Part shown: positions 41,874 to 51,797 of the stretch, one piece after another | Layout of the letters: the number at the start of each line of letters is the position of its first letter | Numbering within the stretch: position 1 is the stretch's first letter | Assembly: GCF_000745775.1 (NCBI RefSeq) | Contig: NZ_JQJY01000009.1 | Coordinates: 124,001 to 188,000 of the forward strand | Source of the DNA: Flavobacterium sp. ASV13 | GTDB lineage: Bacteria > Bacteroidota > Bacteroidia > Flavobacteriales > Flavobacteriaceae | DNA length: 64,000 bases | Direction of reading: 5' to 3' | Notes under the pieces: model-generated | What the model saw: the letters and a program-made list of their open reading frames with translations, nothing else | What the model was told of the DNA's origin: nothing | Database searches by the model: none | Program-made: the position numbers and the translations under genes

Positions 41874-42756
41874 TCCGGTTTTGCTTCATCCAACAGTTGA
41901 TGGTTTAAATATTAAACCTGATGGTATATATGTGGATGTAACCTTTGGAGGTGGCGGCCATTCAAAAGAAATTTTGAGACGCTTAGGGCCAAATGGAAAA
42001 TTGTTTGCTTTTGATCAGGATGAAGATGCACTTGCAAACGCATTGCCAGATGAAAGGTTTACTTTAATTAATGAGAATTTTAGATTTATAAAAAGGTTCT
42101 TGCGATTTCATGGTGTAAGAGGAGTTGATGGAATCTTGGCAGATTTAGGAGTTTCATCACATCAGTTTGATGTTCCTGAGAGAGGTTTTTCTACAAGATT
42201 TGATGCCGATCTGGATATGCGGATGAGTCAAAAAAATGATTTGAGTGCTTATCGGGTGGTTAACGAATATGAAGAACAGGATTTACGTCGTGTTTTTTTT
42301 GATTATGGGGAGTTGAAAAACGCACCAGCCTTAGCCAGAACAATTGTTGAAGCGAGAAGAGATTATCCAATCAAAACAACAGATGAATTGAAAGAAGTTT
42401 TGAAGAAATATTTACCTGAAAAAGTTCGAAATAAAGTATTAGCTCAGATTTATCAAGCTATTCGAATTGAAGTAAATCAGGAAATGGACGTTCTAAAGGA
42501 GTTTATTGAGCAATCATTAGAGATTTTGAATCCAGGCGGAAGATTTTCTGTAATCTCTTATCATTCTTTAGAAGACAGGCTGGTAAAAAGATTCATCAAA
42601 AATGGAATGTTTGAAGGAGAGCCAGAACGTGATTTTTATGGAAATTTTTCAGTTCCGTTTAAAACCATCGGAAAATTGATTGTTCCTGATGATGCAGAAA
42701 TCAAAATCAACAATAGAGCAAGAAGTGCAAAATTAAGGATAGCTGAAAAGATATAA
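41848..42756 (+). CDS. rsmH: 16S rRNA (cytosine1402-N4)-methyltransferase
   Basis: Methylates N4 of C1402 in the decoding centre. The 302-residue frame starts at 41848 (MTTTMEYHN) or, perhaps better, at the ATG at 41860 (MEYHNPVLLHPTV). SAM motif I is DVTFGGGGHSKEIL, followed by FAFDQDEDAL, ILADLGVSSHQFD and the C-terminal FSVISYHSLEDRLVKRFIK, all hallmarks of RsmH (MraW). It overlaps mraZ and is followed by ftsL, as in most dcw clusters. Confidence 0.97.
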   Translation: MTTTMEYHNPVLLHPTVDGLNIKPDGIYVDVTFGGGGHSKEILRRLGPNGKLFAFDQDEDALANALPDERFTLINENFRFIKRFLRFHGVRGVDGILADLGVSSHQFDVPERGFSTRFDADLDMRMSQKNDLSAYRVVNEYEEQDLRRVFFDYGELKNAPALARTIVEARRDYPIKTTDELKEVLKKYLPEKVRNKVLAQIYQAIRIEVNQEMDVLKEFIEQSLEILNPGGRFSVISYHSLEDRLVKRFIKNGMFEGEPERDFYGNFSVPFKTIGKLIVPDDAEIKINNRARSAKLRIAEKI

Positions 42757-42769
42757 TATATAGGTAGAA

Positions 42770-43117
42770 ATGAAAAGTGGAGTATTTGGCATATTAAAAG
42801 CAAGATTTCTAATCAATGACGACGCAATTAAAAACTGGCGTTTCATTGTTTTTATCATTTTGCTTGCCATTTTGATGATTGCAAATACACAGCGATACGA
42901 ACAAAAGGTTTTTGAAATTGCAAAACTGAATAACGAAGTAAAAGAATTGCGATCAGAATTTGTGGACCGACGTTCAGAATTAATGAAATTAAAAATGGAA
43001 TCGACTATATCGGATAAAATGCTTGAAAAACAGATTTTTCCATCAACGGTTCCTCCAATAAAAATAGAAGTTAAAAAAGAAGAAGAAAAAAGTTTCTTTA
43101 AAAGAATATGGCAGTAG
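42770..43117 (+). CDS. ftsL: FtsL-like cell division protein
   Basis: A 115-residue bitopic protein between rsmH and ftsI, the position of ftsL. It has a cytoplasmic N-terminus, one membrane helix at about residues 25-43 (FIVFIILLAILMIANTQ) and a periplasmic coiled coil (KVFEIAKLNNEVKELRSEFV and following). FtsL, with FtsB and FtsQ, links the Z-ring to the FtsWI synthase. Sequence conservation is low in this family, so the call relies on position and topology. It overlaps ftsI by 10 bp. Confidence 0.82.
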   Translation: MKSGVFGILKARFLINDDAIKNWRFIVFIILLAILMIANTQRYEQKVFEIAKLNNEVKELRSEFVDRRSELMKLKMESTISDKMLEKQIFPSTVPPIKIEVKKEEEKSFFKRIWQ

Positions 43118-45117
43118 ACGATAAACATATATCCTACAGAATTTACCTCGTAGCAGTTTTCATCTTTGTGATGGCAATTGCTATTGTCGTTAAATTGACC
43201 AATATTCAATGGGTTGACGGAGATCATTACAGACAATTAGCAAAACAGCGCACAGTTAGAAATTTTATCATTCCGGCTAACAAGGGAAATATTTATTCGG
43301 CTGATGGAAGTTTATTGGCAACATCAATCCCAAATTATGAAATTCGATTTGATGCAAAAGCACCAAAAACTGAAACTTTTGAAAAGCATGTAAAAGCTTT
43401 ATCAGATTCGTTAGCTACAGTTTTGGATAGGCCAGCAGGTTACTACGAACAGGAATTAAGAAGAGCGAGAGCAAATAAAAATCGCTATTATTTGATCGCC
43501 AGAAAGTTGAGTTATACTGAATATGTAAAAATAAAAGGTTTTCCATTATTCAATTTAGGCGCTTTCAAAGGCGGAATTATAGTGGAACAAGAAACAGTTA
43601 GAAAGCATCCAATAGGGCAAATTGCTGAAAGAACGATTGGTTACGACCGAATTGATCCTGCTACCGGAATTGAAGTTGGAAAAGGAATCGAATGGGCTTT
43701 TAAAAGTTATTTGAACGGAAAAGATGGAAAAATCTTAAAGCAAAAAATTGCAAAAGGTCAATGGAAACCAATTCGTGATGTAAATGAAGTAGATCCGATT
43801 GATGGTTATGATGTGATTTCAACAATAGATGTATTTATTCAGGATATTGCACATCACGCTTTATTGAAACAACTTCAGGATTACGAAGCAGATCACGGTT
43901 GTGTTGTTGTAATGGAAACTGAAACAGGACATGTAAAAGCAATTTCGAATCTAGGAAGAGGTGAAGACGGATCGTATACTGAAACTACAAATTATGCTGT
44001 AGCAGAGTCTCACGAACCGGGATCAACTTTTAAATTGGTTGATTTAATGGCAATTTTAGAAGATAAAGTAGCTGATACAAGTACGGTTTTTGACAGTCAC
44101 AATGGTATTGTAAAATATTATGGAAGATCTGTACGTGATTCGCATAATGGTGGTTACGGAAAAGTTTCTTTAGCTCGTGGTTTTGAGCTTTCGTCAAATA
44201 CGGTAATGGTTCAGGCGGTTTATGATAATTATAAAAGCAATCCATCAAAATTTGTAGATCATATTAGAAATTTTGGTTTAGATAAGCCGTTAGGATTGCA
44301 TTTTAAAGGAGAAGGCAGACCAATTATTCCACATCCGGGAGGTAAAAGCTGGTCGGGAATTTCGCTTCCATGGATGGCTTTTGGATATTCAGTTTCAGTT
44401 ACACCAATGCAAACATTGGCATTTTATAATTCGGTTGCGAATAATGGTGTAATGGTACGACCACAATTTGTGTCTGAAATTAAAGAATGGAACAAAACAA
44501 TTAAGAAATTCGATGTAGAAGTAATTAATCCAAAGGTTTGTTCACAGGAAACAATTAAAAAATTAAAAGCTGTTTTACAGAACGTGGTTAAAAAAGGAAC
44601 AGGTTCTAAATTGTATTCGAAAGATTTTTCGATGGCTGGAAAAACAGGAACGGCTCAAATGAATTATGGCGGAAAAGATGGGAAATCAGCATTGTATTAT
44701 GCGTCTTCTTTTGTGGGATATTTTCCAGCAGATCATCCAAAATATTCTTGTATTGTAGTGGTTCATAAACCAAATACGGCAAAAAACAATTATTACGGTG
44801 CAGATGTGGCAGGACCGGTTTTTAAAAGAATTGCCCAAAAAATATTTACAGATGCGCCTTCAACAAATAAAATAAAACAACTGGATTCTAAAATTCTAAA
44901 ACAAGAAATCAGTTACGCAAAATTTGAGAAGGAATCAAATACAAAAACAAATGTAATTCCGAATTTAAAAGGAATGCCAGGAATGGATGCCATTGCTTTA
45001 TTGGAAAATTTAGGTTTGAAAGTTAAAGTAAATGGAGTAGGAAAAGTGAAGAATCAATCGATTCAGGCTGGTCAAAATATTAATAAAAACGCAATTATAG
45101 TATTAGAATTATCGTGA
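43108..45117 (+). CDS. ftsI: penicillin-binding protein 3 / FtsI transpeptidase with PASTA domain
   Basis: The septal peptidoglycan transpeptidase, 669 residues. An N-terminal membrane anchor (AVFIFVMAIAIVVKL) is followed by a dimerisation domain and the transpeptidase domain. The active-site serine is in EPGSTFKLVD (SxxK), then LSSNTVMVQ (SxN) and AGKTGTAQMN (KTG). The C-terminal 60 residues (VIPNLKGMPGMDAIALLENL and following) form one PASTA domain, common in Bacteroidetes and Gram-positive FtsI but absent from E. coli FtsI. It overlaps both neighbours (ftsL by 10 bp, murE by 4 bp). Confidence 0.95.
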   Translation: MAVDDKHISYRIYLVAVFIFVMAIAIVVKLTNIQWVDGDHYRQLAKQRTVRNFIIPANKGNIYSADGSLLATSIPNYEIRFDAKAPKTETFEKHVKALSDSLATVLDRPAGYYEQELRRARANKNRYYLIARKLSYTEYVKIKGFPLFNLGAFKGGIIVEQETVRKHPIGQIAERTIGYDRIDPATGIEVGKGIEWAFKSYLNGKDGKILKQKIAKGQWKPIRDVNEVDPIDGYDVISTIDVFIQDIAHHALLKQLQDYEADHGCVVVMETETGHVKAISNLGRGEDGSYTETTNYAVAESHEPGSTFKLVDLMAILEDKVADTSTVFDSHNGIVKYYGRSVRDSHNGGYGKVSLARGFELSSNTVMVQAVYDNYKSNPSKFVDHIRNFGLDKPLGLHFKGEGRPIIPHPGGKSWSGISLPWMAFGYSVSVTPMQTLAFYNSVANNGVMVRPQFVSEIKEWNKTIKKFDVEVINPKVCSQETIKKLKAVLQNVVKKGTGSKLYSKDFSMAGKTGTAQMNYGGKDGKSALYYASSFVGYFPADHPKYSCIVVVHKPNTAKNNYYGADVAGPVFKRIAQKIFTDAPSTNKIKQLDSKILKQEISYAKFEKESNTKTNVIPNLKGMPGMDAIALLENLGLKVKVNGVGKVKNQSIQAGQNINKNAIIVLELS

Positions 45118-46577
45118 AAATACTTAAAGACATATTATACAAAGTAGCTATCGAATCAGTAACAGGTTCGACAGAAATTGGTATTCAAAAAATTGAATTT
45201 GATTCACGTAAAGTTGAAGCTGATGATATTTTTGTGGCCATTCGCGGCTCTCTTTCTGATGGACATGATTATATTGAGAAAGCAATTCAGCTAGGAGCAA
45301 CAGCTATTATTTGCGATACGCTTCCTCAAAATATTGAAAAAGGAATTTCATATATACAGGTAAAAGATACCAATACAGCTTTGGCTTTCATGGCGGCTAA
45401 TTATTTTGGAGATCCATCTGCAAAACTAAAATTAGTTGGTGTAACCGGTACAAACGGAAAAACAACGATTGCATCATTGTTGTTTCAGTTGTTTAAAAAA
45501 GCAGGTTTTAAAGTTGGATTGTTATCAACTGTAAAAATTATGGTTGATGAAACTGAATATCCTGCAACGCACACAACACCAGATTCTATTACGATTAATC
45601 ATTTTTTAAATGAAATGATCGAAGAAGGTGTGACACATTGTTTTATGGAAGTAAGTTCGCATGGAATTCACCAAAAAAGAACTGAAGCGTTGCATTTTGT
45701 AGGCGGAATTTTCACGAATCTTTCTCATGATCATTTGGATTATCATCCAACTTTTGCAGAATACAGAGATGTAAAAAAATCTTTTTTTGATTCATTACCA
45801 AAAACGGCTTTCGCTTTATCAAATATTGATGATAAAAATGGAACTGTAATGTTGCAAAATACAGTGGCAAGAAAGTTTACATATGCATTAAAATCATATG
45901 CAGATTTTAAAGCAACAATTTTAGAGAGTCAATTATCTGGTTTGCTGTTAAAAGTAAACGAAAATGAAGTTTGGGTAAAACTAATTGGAACTTTTAATGC
46001 CTATAATGTATTAGCGATTTACGGAACAGCAATCGAACTAGGAATGGATAGTCTTGAAGCGTTGCGCTTACTGTCTGATTTAGAAAGTGTTTCGGGACGT
46101 TTTCAATATATTGTTTCGGCGGGAAACATAACAGCAGTTGTTGATTACGCTCATACGCCGGATGCATTAGATAATGTATTAAAAACGATTAATGATATTC
46201 GTACCAAAAACGAACAATTGATTACAGTTGTTGGTTGCGGTGGAAATAGAGATAAAACAAAAAGACCAATTATGGCAAAAATTGCTTCGGATTTAAGTGA
46301 CAAAGCAATTTTAACTTCTGACAATCCAAGAAACGAAGATCCTGAAGTGATTTTAGATGAAATGGAAAAAGGAGTTGAACCTCATAATTACAAAAGAATA
46401 TTAAGAATTACGGACAGAAAACAGGCTATAAAAACAGCTTGTCAATTGGCTCAGCCAAATGATATTATTCTTATTGCAGGGAAAGGACATGAGACATATC
46501 AAGAAATAAATGGTGTGCGTCATCATTTTGATGATATGGAAACTGTAAAAGAAATCTTGGAGCAACTAAACAAATAA
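45114..46577 (+). CDS. murE: UDP-MurNAc-L-Ala-D-Glu:meso-diaminopimelate ligase
   Basis: Adds the third amino acid of the peptidoglycan stem peptide. It has 487 residues and starts at GTG (45114) in the GTGA overlap with the ftsI stop. The ATP loop is VTGTNGKTTI, the carbamylated-lysine region FMEVSSHGIHQKR is present, and TSDNPRNEDP carries the DNPR motif that selects meso-diaminopimelate over lysine, which agrees with the L,D-transpeptidases in this window. A 79-bp gap separates it from mraY. Confidence 0.97.
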   Translation: MKILKDILYKVAIESVTGSTEIGIQKIEFDSRKVEADDIFVAIRGSLSDGHDYIEKAIQLGATAIICDTLPQNIEKGISYIQVKDTNTALAFMAANYFGDPSAKLKLVGVTGTNGKTTIASLLFQLFKKAGFKVGLLSTVKIMVDETEYPATHTTPDSITINHFLNEMIEEGVTHCFMEVSSHGIHQKRTEALHFVGGIFTNLSHDHLDYHPTFAEYRDVKKSFFDSLPKTAFALSNIDDKNGTVMLQNTVARKFTYALKSYADFKATILESQLSGLLLKVNENEVWVKLIGTFNAYNVLAIYGTAIELGMDSLEALRLLSDLESVSGRFQYIVSAGNITAVVDYAHTPDALDNVLKTINDIRTKNEQLITVVGCGGNRDKTKRPIMAKIASDLSDKAILTSDNPRNEDPEVILDEMEKGVEPHNYKRILRITDRKQAIKTACQLAQPNDIILIAGKGHETYQEINGVRHHFDDMETVKEILEQLNK

Positions 46578-46656
46578 TAATAAATTTTTAAGTTCAAATA
46601 CCACTACATAATTGGAATTTGGAGTTTCAAAATTAGAATTTAAAAAATAGAAAAAT

Positions 46657-47889
46657 ATGTTATACTATTTATTTGAATATTTTGACAAAACATTAGATAT
46701 ACCTGGAACTGGAGTTTTTCAGTATATCACTTTTAGATCGGCTTTGGCTTTAATGCTTTCGTTGCTTTTATCCACGATTTACGGAAAACGTATTATTAAC
46801 TTTTTGCGTAATCAGCAAGTTGGTGAAACAGTTCGTGAGCTAGGTCTTCAAGGGCAAAATGAAAAAGCGGGAACACCTACAATGGGAGGTCTGATTATCA
46901 TTTTTGCAACTCTTGTGCCTGTTTTGTTATTCGCTCGTTTGCATAATATTTATATTGTATTGCTTATTGTGACTACACTTTGGATGGGAACAATCGGCTT
47001 TATTGATGATTATATCAAAATATTCAAAAAAGATAAAGAAGGTCTTAAAGGAATTTTCAAAGTAATTGGTCAAGTTGGTTTGGGAGTAATCGTAGGTACA
47101 GTTCTTTATTTTAATCCAGCAGTTACAGTTCGTACAGATACAGGAAGAACAGATGTTTTTAAAGCATCGCAAAATACAACCATTGTTTTGCCGGCTCCTG
47201 TTGAAGAAAAATCAACTGCTACTACAATTCCTTTTGTAAAAAACAACGAATTTGATTATGCCGAATTATTAGCTTGGACAGGCGATGGATATGAAAAATG
47301 GGCTTGGTTGATTTTTATTCCAGTTGTTATTTTTATTATCACTGCAGTTTCTAACGGAGCAAACTTAACTGACGGAATCGATGGTCTCGCAGCCGGAACC
47401 TCCGCGGTATCCGTACTCGCTCTCGGGATATTTACATTCGTTTCGGGAAATATCATTTTCTCTAATTATCTGAATATAATGTACATTCCTAATTCGGGGG
47501 AAATGACAGTTTTTATATCTGCATTTGTTGGAGCTTTGATCGGATTTCTTTGGTATAATTCTTATCCGGCATCTGTTTTTATGGGAGATACAGGAAGTTT
47601 GACTATCGGTGGAATTATTGCAGTTTTAGCAATTGCCGTTCGTAAAGAATTATTGATTCCATTATTATGTGGAATCTTTTTAGTGGAGAATTTTTCAGTG
47701 GTTTTACAGGTGAGTTATTTCAAATTCACTAAAAAGAGATACGGCGAAGGACGAAGAATTTTCCTGATGTCGCCTCTGCATCATCACTATCAGAAAAAAG
47801 GATATCACGAAAGTAAAATTGTGACTCGTTTCTGGATTGTTGCAATTATGTTAGCCATTTTATCAATCGTTACTTTAAAGTTAAGATAG
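46657..47889 (+). CDS. mraY: phospho-N-acetylmuramoyl-pentapeptide transferase
   Basis: Makes lipid I by transferring phospho-MurNAc-pentapeptide to undecaprenyl phosphate. It has 410 residues and about ten membrane segments. Diagnostic blocks are GTPTMGGLII, IGFIDDYIKIFKKDKEGL with the DD pair, NLTDGIDGLAAGTSAVS and FMGDTGSLTIGG, and the C-terminal FLMSPLHHHYQKKG. Between segments 4 and 5 there is an extra loop of about 60 residues (VRTDTGRTDVFKASQNTTIV and onwards) that makes it longer than the 360-residue E. coli enzyme and is, as far as I know, usual in this phylum. murD begins on the next base after its stop. Confidence 0.97.
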   Translation: MLYYLFEYFDKTLDIPGTGVFQYITFRSALALMLSLLLSTIYGKRIINFLRNQQVGETVRELGLQGQNEKAGTPTMGGLIIIFATLVPVLLFARLHNIYIVLLIVTTLWMGTIGFIDDYIKIFKKDKEGLKGIFKVIGQVGLGVIVGTVLYFNPAVTVRTDTGRTDVFKASQNTTIVLPAPVEEKSTATTIPFVKNNEFDYAELLAWTGDGYEKWAWLIFIPVVIFIITAVSNGANLTDGIDGLAAGTSAVSVLALGIFTFVSGNIIFSNYLNIMYIPNSGEMTVFISAFVGALIGFLWYNSYPASVFMGDTGSLTIGGIIAVLAIAVRKELLIPLLCGIFLVENFSVVLQVSYFKFTKKRYGEGRRIFLMSPLHHHYQKKGYHESKIVTRFWIVAIMLAILSIVTLKLR

Positions 47890-49221
47890 ATGAGGCTGGT
47901 AGTCTTAGGAGGAGGAGAGAGCGGTGTAGGTACTGCTATCCTTGGGAAGAAAAAAGGATACGATGTTTTTGTGTCTGATTTCGGAAAGATAAAAGAAAGC
48001 TATAAAGAAGTTCTTATAATTAATAAAATAGCCTGGGAAGAAGAACAGCACACAGAAGATTTAATTCTGAATGCTGATGTGGTAATGAAAAGCCCAGGAA
48101 TTCCTGAGAAATCACCAATCGTGAAAAAGCTGATTGCGGCTGGAGTAAAAGTGATTTCGGAGATTGAATTTGCAAAGCCTTTTACAGAAGCTCTTACAAT
48201 TGGAATCACGGGAAGTAATGGTAAGACAACCACAACAATGTTGACTTATCATTTGTTAAAATCAGCTGGATTGAATGTTGGTTTAGGAGGTAATATAGGT
48301 AAGAGTTTTGCCTGGCAGGTAGCCGAAAATAAATTTGATGCATACGTTCTAGAATTAAGCAGTTTTCAGTTAGACGGAATAATAGATTACCGACCGGATA
48401 TCGCGATAATAACGAATATAAGTCCGGATCATTTAGATCGATATGAATATAAATATGAAAATTATATCAATTCGAAATTCCGAATAACGATGAACCAAAC
48501 CGAAAGTGATTATCTCATTTATGATGCAGACGATGAGGCAAGTGCAGAATGGTTAAAAAATAACAAAACAAAAGCAAAATTAATTCCTTTTTCATTGACC
48601 AAATCATTTGACGAAGGGGCTTCTATAAATAACAACAAAATGGAAATAAAGATCAACCAAGAAGAGTTTACAATGGACACGGAACACATTGCGTTAGAAG
48701 GAAAACATAATATGAAAAATGCAATGGCAGCAAGCTCTGTAGCAAAATTGATGCAAATTAGAAATGCAACAATTCGCGAAAGTTTATCTAATTTTCAAGG
48801 TGTTGAACATCGTTTAGAAAAAGTACTAAAAATTCAGAATGTACAGTATATCAACGATTCAAAAGCGACAAATGTGAACGCAACTTTCTTTGCTTTAGAT
48901 AGCATGAATGTTCCAACGGTTTGGATTGTAGGAGGTGTTGATAAAGGAAATGATTACAACGAATTAATGTCATTGGTACGTGAAAAAGTAAAAGCAATTA
49001 TCTGCCTAGGAATAGATAATCGTAAAATTATTGATGCTTTTGGAAATGTTGTTGACATTATGGTTGAAGTGAACAATATGAATGATGCAGTTAAAACTGC
49101 TCAAAGATTAACAGAAAAAGGTGATGCTGTTTTATTGTCTCCAGCCTGCGCAAGTTTCGATTTATTCGAAAACTACGAAGACAGAGGGAAGCAGTTCAAA
49201 CAAGCGGTTCACAATCTGTAA
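47890..49221 (+). CDS. murD: UDP-MurNAc-L-alanine:D-glutamate ligase
   Basis: Adds D-glutamate to UDP-MurNAc-L-alanine. It has 443 residues and the three-domain Mur ligase layout: N-terminal nucleotide fold (LVVLGGGESGVGTAILGKKK), ATP loop ITGSNGKTTTTMLTY, and the C-terminal domain with YINDSKATNVNATFFAL and WIVGGVDKGNDYNEL. The end SPACASFDLFENYEDRGKQF is typical of MurD. Its start abuts the mraY stop. A hairpin-forming repeat follows in the gap before ftsW. Confidence 0.97.
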   Translation: MRLVVLGGGESGVGTAILGKKKGYDVFVSDFGKIKESYKEVLIINKIAWEEEQHTEDLILNADVVMKSPGIPEKSPIVKKLIAAGVKVISEIEFAKPFTEALTIGITGSNGKTTTTMLTYHLLKSAGLNVGLGGNIGKSFAWQVAENKFDAYVLELSSFQLDGIIDYRPDIAIITNISPDHLDRYEYKYENYINSKFRITMNQTESDYLIYDADDEASAEWLKNNKTKAKLIPFSLTKSFDEGASINNNKMEIKINQEEFTMDTEHIALEGKHNMKNAMAASSVAKLMQIRNATIRESLSNFQGVEHRLEKVLKIQNVQYINDSKATNVNATFFALDSMNVPTVWIVGGVDKGNDYNELMSLVREKVKAIICLGIDNRKIIDAFGNVVDIMVEVNNMNDAVKTAQRLTEKGDAVLLSPACASFDLFENYEDRGKQFKQAVHNL

Positions 49222-49232
49222 AATAGTTTTAA

Positions 49233-49272
49233 GTTTCAAGTTTCACGTTAGGAGAAATTTGAAACTTGAAAC
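49233..49272. repeat. perfect 12-bp inverted repeat between murD and ftsW
   Basis: GTTTCAAGTTTC (49233-49244) pairs exactly with GAAACTTGAAAC (49261-49272), with a 16-nt loop. There is no T run after it, so it is unlikely to be a strong terminator; it could process or pause the long dcw transcript. Confidence 0.65.
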
Positions 49273-49297
49273 AATGAAAAACTGAAACAAAATTAAA

Positions 49298-50608
49298 ATG
49301 AAAGAGCTAGTAAACAAATTAAAAGGAGATAGAGTAATATGGTCATTCGTGGCTTTATTAGCACTGTTTTCGTTTATGCCTGTTTTTAGTGCTAGTAGTA
49401 ATTTGGCCTATATTGGTCATGGAACTGGGAATACTTTGGGGTATTTGGTGAAACATTTGGCTCACATTTGTATTGGATTCCTGATTATTTATTGGGTGCA
49501 TAAAGTGCCGTATCATTATTTCAGAGCGATTTCAAAAATTGCTTTACCAATAGTTTGGTTCTTATTGCTTTATACATTGTTGAAAGGAACTGTTATTGCA
49601 GGAGCAAACGCGAGTCGTTGGATTCAGGTGCCGTTTATCGGAATTACATTTCAGACTTCGACTTTGGCTTCTATCGTTCTGTTTATTTTTGTAGCACGTT
49701 ATTTGTCAAAAAAGAAAGAAGAAAATGAGCCTTTCCAAGTGTCGTTTATACAGCTTTGGATTCCGGTGTTTATTACATTGGCATTGATTTTGCCAGCGAA
49801 TTTCTCGACCACAGCATTGATTTTTGCAATGGTTTTAATGCTAACGTTCATTGGAAAATATCCACTAAAACATATTGGGATTATTATCGGTTCTGGAATT
49901 GCTATGCTGATGTTCTTTCTTTTGGTTGCAAAAGCTTTTCCGGATTCAAGATTTTTCAGCAGGGTTTCAACCTGGGAAAGTCGTATTATGAACTTTACAA
50001 CGGATAAACCTGATGAGGATGATTATCAGATTGAAAAAGCTAAAATAGCAATTGCGTCTGGAAAATTAGGCGGTTTAGGTCCGGGGAAAAGCGTTCAGAA
50101 AAACTTTTTGCCACAATCATCTTCCGATTTTATTTACGCCATTATTGTTGAAGAATATGGATTAGTAGGAGGAGTTGCAATATTGATTTTGTATTTATTG
50201 CTTTTGTTTCGATTTGTTATAGCATCGCACAAAGCCAATACATTATTTGGAAAATTAGTCGTTGTCGGACTTGGATTTCCAATGATATTTCAGGCGATGA
50301 TCAATATGGCAGTTGCAGTTGAATTATTGCCGGTTACAGGACAAACATTGCCACTGATAAGTTCAGGAGGAAGTTCGATCTGGATGACCTGTTTAGGCCT
50401 CGGAATTATCATCAGCGTTACAAAAAAAGAGGAAGAAATTGCTGAAGAAAAAATAGAGAAAGAACGAAGAAAAGAAGCGCTTCAAAGATTAATTGACAAA
50501 GAATTAGCAGAAGAGGATTTACCTGCTGATGAAGTATATGAAGAAGAGGCAATGTATTCAATCGAAGATAATTCAAGAAATCCGATGAATGCAGTTTTAA
50601 ATAGATAA
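49298..50608 (+). CDS. ftsW: septal peptidoglycan polymerase FtsW
   Basis: A SEDS-family glycosyltransferase working with FtsI. It has 436 residues, about ten membrane segments and the SEDS blocks SRWIQVPFIGITFQTS, YQIEKAKIAIASGKLGGLGP, SDFIYAIIVEEYGLVGG, and the C-terminal LPLISSGGSSIWMTC. The C-terminal tail of about 70 residues is charged and cytoplasmic (KEEEIAEEKIEKERRKEALQ and following) and longer than in E. coli. It follows the IR gap after murD and precedes murG, as in the classical order. Confidence 0.95.
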   Translation: MKELVNKLKGDRVIWSFVALLALFSFMPVFSASSNLAYIGHGTGNTLGYLVKHLAHICIGFLIIYWVHKVPYHYFRAISKIALPIVWFLLLYTLLKGTVIAGANASRWIQVPFIGITFQTSTLASIVLFIFVARYLSKKKEENEPFQVSFIQLWIPVFITLALILPANFSTTALIFAMVLMLTFIGKYPLKHIGIIIGSGIAMLMFFLLVAKAFPDSRFFSRVSTWESRIMNFTTDKPDEDDYQIEKAKIAIASGKLGGLGPGKSVQKNFLPQSSSDFIYAIIVEEYGLVGGVAILILYLLLLFRFVIASHKANTLFGKLVVVGLGFPMIFQAMINMAVAVELLPVTGQTLPLISSGGSSIWMTCLGLGIIISVTKKEEEIAEEKIEKERRKEALQRLIDKELAEEDLPADEVYEEEAMYSIEDNSRNPMNAVLNR

Positions 50609-50653
50609 AATTAAAATATAAAGATTTTTTAAAAAGTTGTAATTTTTAGAAAG

Positions 50654-51742
50654 ATGACAAAGTATAAATTCATACTTAGCGGAGGAGGAACAGGAGGACA
50701 CATTTATCCTGCAATTGCGATTGCAAATGAATTAAAATTACAATTTCCTGATGCGGAATTTCTTTTTGTAGGTGCCAAAGATAAAATGGAAATGCAAAAA
50801 GTGCCTCAGGCTGGTTACGAAATAAAAGGGCTTTGGATAGCGGGTCTGCAAAGAAAATTGACCTTGCAAAATATGATGTTTCCTTTGAAATTGGCTTCGA
50901 GTTTATTAGAGTCAAGACGAATTATTAAAAAGTTTAAGCCAAATGTAGTAATTGGAACTGGAGGTTTTGCCAGCGGACCTTTATTACAAGCAGCAGGCGG
51001 AGCGGGAATTCCAACTGTTATTCAGGAACAGAATTCTTTTCCAGGTATAACAAATAAATTGTTAAGCAAAAAAGCAAATGCCATTTGTGTTGCTTACAAA
51101 AATTTAGAGCGATTTTTTCCAGCTGATAAAATTGTTTTGACAGGAAATCCGGTTCGTCAGGATTTAATTGATATTGAAAGTAAACGCGATGAAGCAATTA
51201 CTTTTTATGGTTTAGATCCGAATAAAAAAACATTGCTGGTTTTAGGTGGAAGCTTAGGTGCAAGAAGAATCAATCAGTTAATTGAAAAAGAATTGCAAAA
51301 TTTTCTTTCGCAGGACGTTCAGGTAATCTGGCAATGCGGAAAATTATATTTTGAAGATTATAAAAAATACAATCAGCCAAATGTAAAAGTGGTTGATTTT
51401 ATTGAAAGAATGGATTTTGTTTACGCAGCGGCCGATGTGATTATTTCGCGTGCTGGAGCATCATCGGTTTCAGAATTATGTATTGTCGGGAAGCCAGTAA
51501 TTTTTATTCCGTCGCCAAATGTTGCTGAAGATCATCAAACTAAAAATGCGCAGGCAATTGTTGATGCCAAAGGTGCTATTTTATTGAAAGAATCAGAATT
51601 GGATAATGAATTCAGTATTGTTTTTGAAGCACTTCTGAAAGATGAAGGAAAACAAAAACAATTAAGCTCAAACATAAAAAAACTGGCAATGCCAAAAGCT
51701 ACACAAGATATTGTAGCGGAGATTGTGAAGTTAATTAAATAA
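50654..51742 (+). CDS. murG: UDP-GlcNAc:lipid I GlcNAc transferase
   Basis: Makes lipid II on the cytoplasmic side of the inner membrane. It has 362 residues, a GT-B fold, and the glycine-rich loops SGGGTGGHIYPAIAIA near the N-terminus and LGGSLGARRINQ in the middle, then ISRAGASSVSELCIVGKPVI in the nucleotide-sugar site. The hydrophobic patch and positively charged face (RKLTLQNMMFPLKLASSLL) fit membrane binding. Confidence 0.97.
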   Translation: MTKYKFILSGGGTGGHIYPAIAIANELKLQFPDAEFLFVGAKDKMEMQKVPQAGYEIKGLWIAGLQRKLTLQNMMFPLKLASSLLESRRIIKKFKPNVVIGTGGFASGPLLQAAGGAGIPTVIQEQNSFPGITNKLLSKKANAICVAYKNLERFFPADKIVLTGNPVRQDLIDIESKRDEAITFYGLDPNKKTLLVLGGSLGARRINQLIEKELQNFLSQDVQVIWQCGKLYFEDYKKYNQPNVKVVDFIERMDFVYAAADVIISRAGASSVSELCIVGKPVIFIPSPNVAEDHQTKNAQAIVDAKGAILLKESELDNEFSIVFEALLKDEGKQKQLSSNIKKLAMPKATQDIVAEIVKLIK

Positions 51743-51797
51743 TTAAAATAAAGTCGAAGGTTTATAGCCTAAAACTTAATGCTTAAAGCAAATTAAA

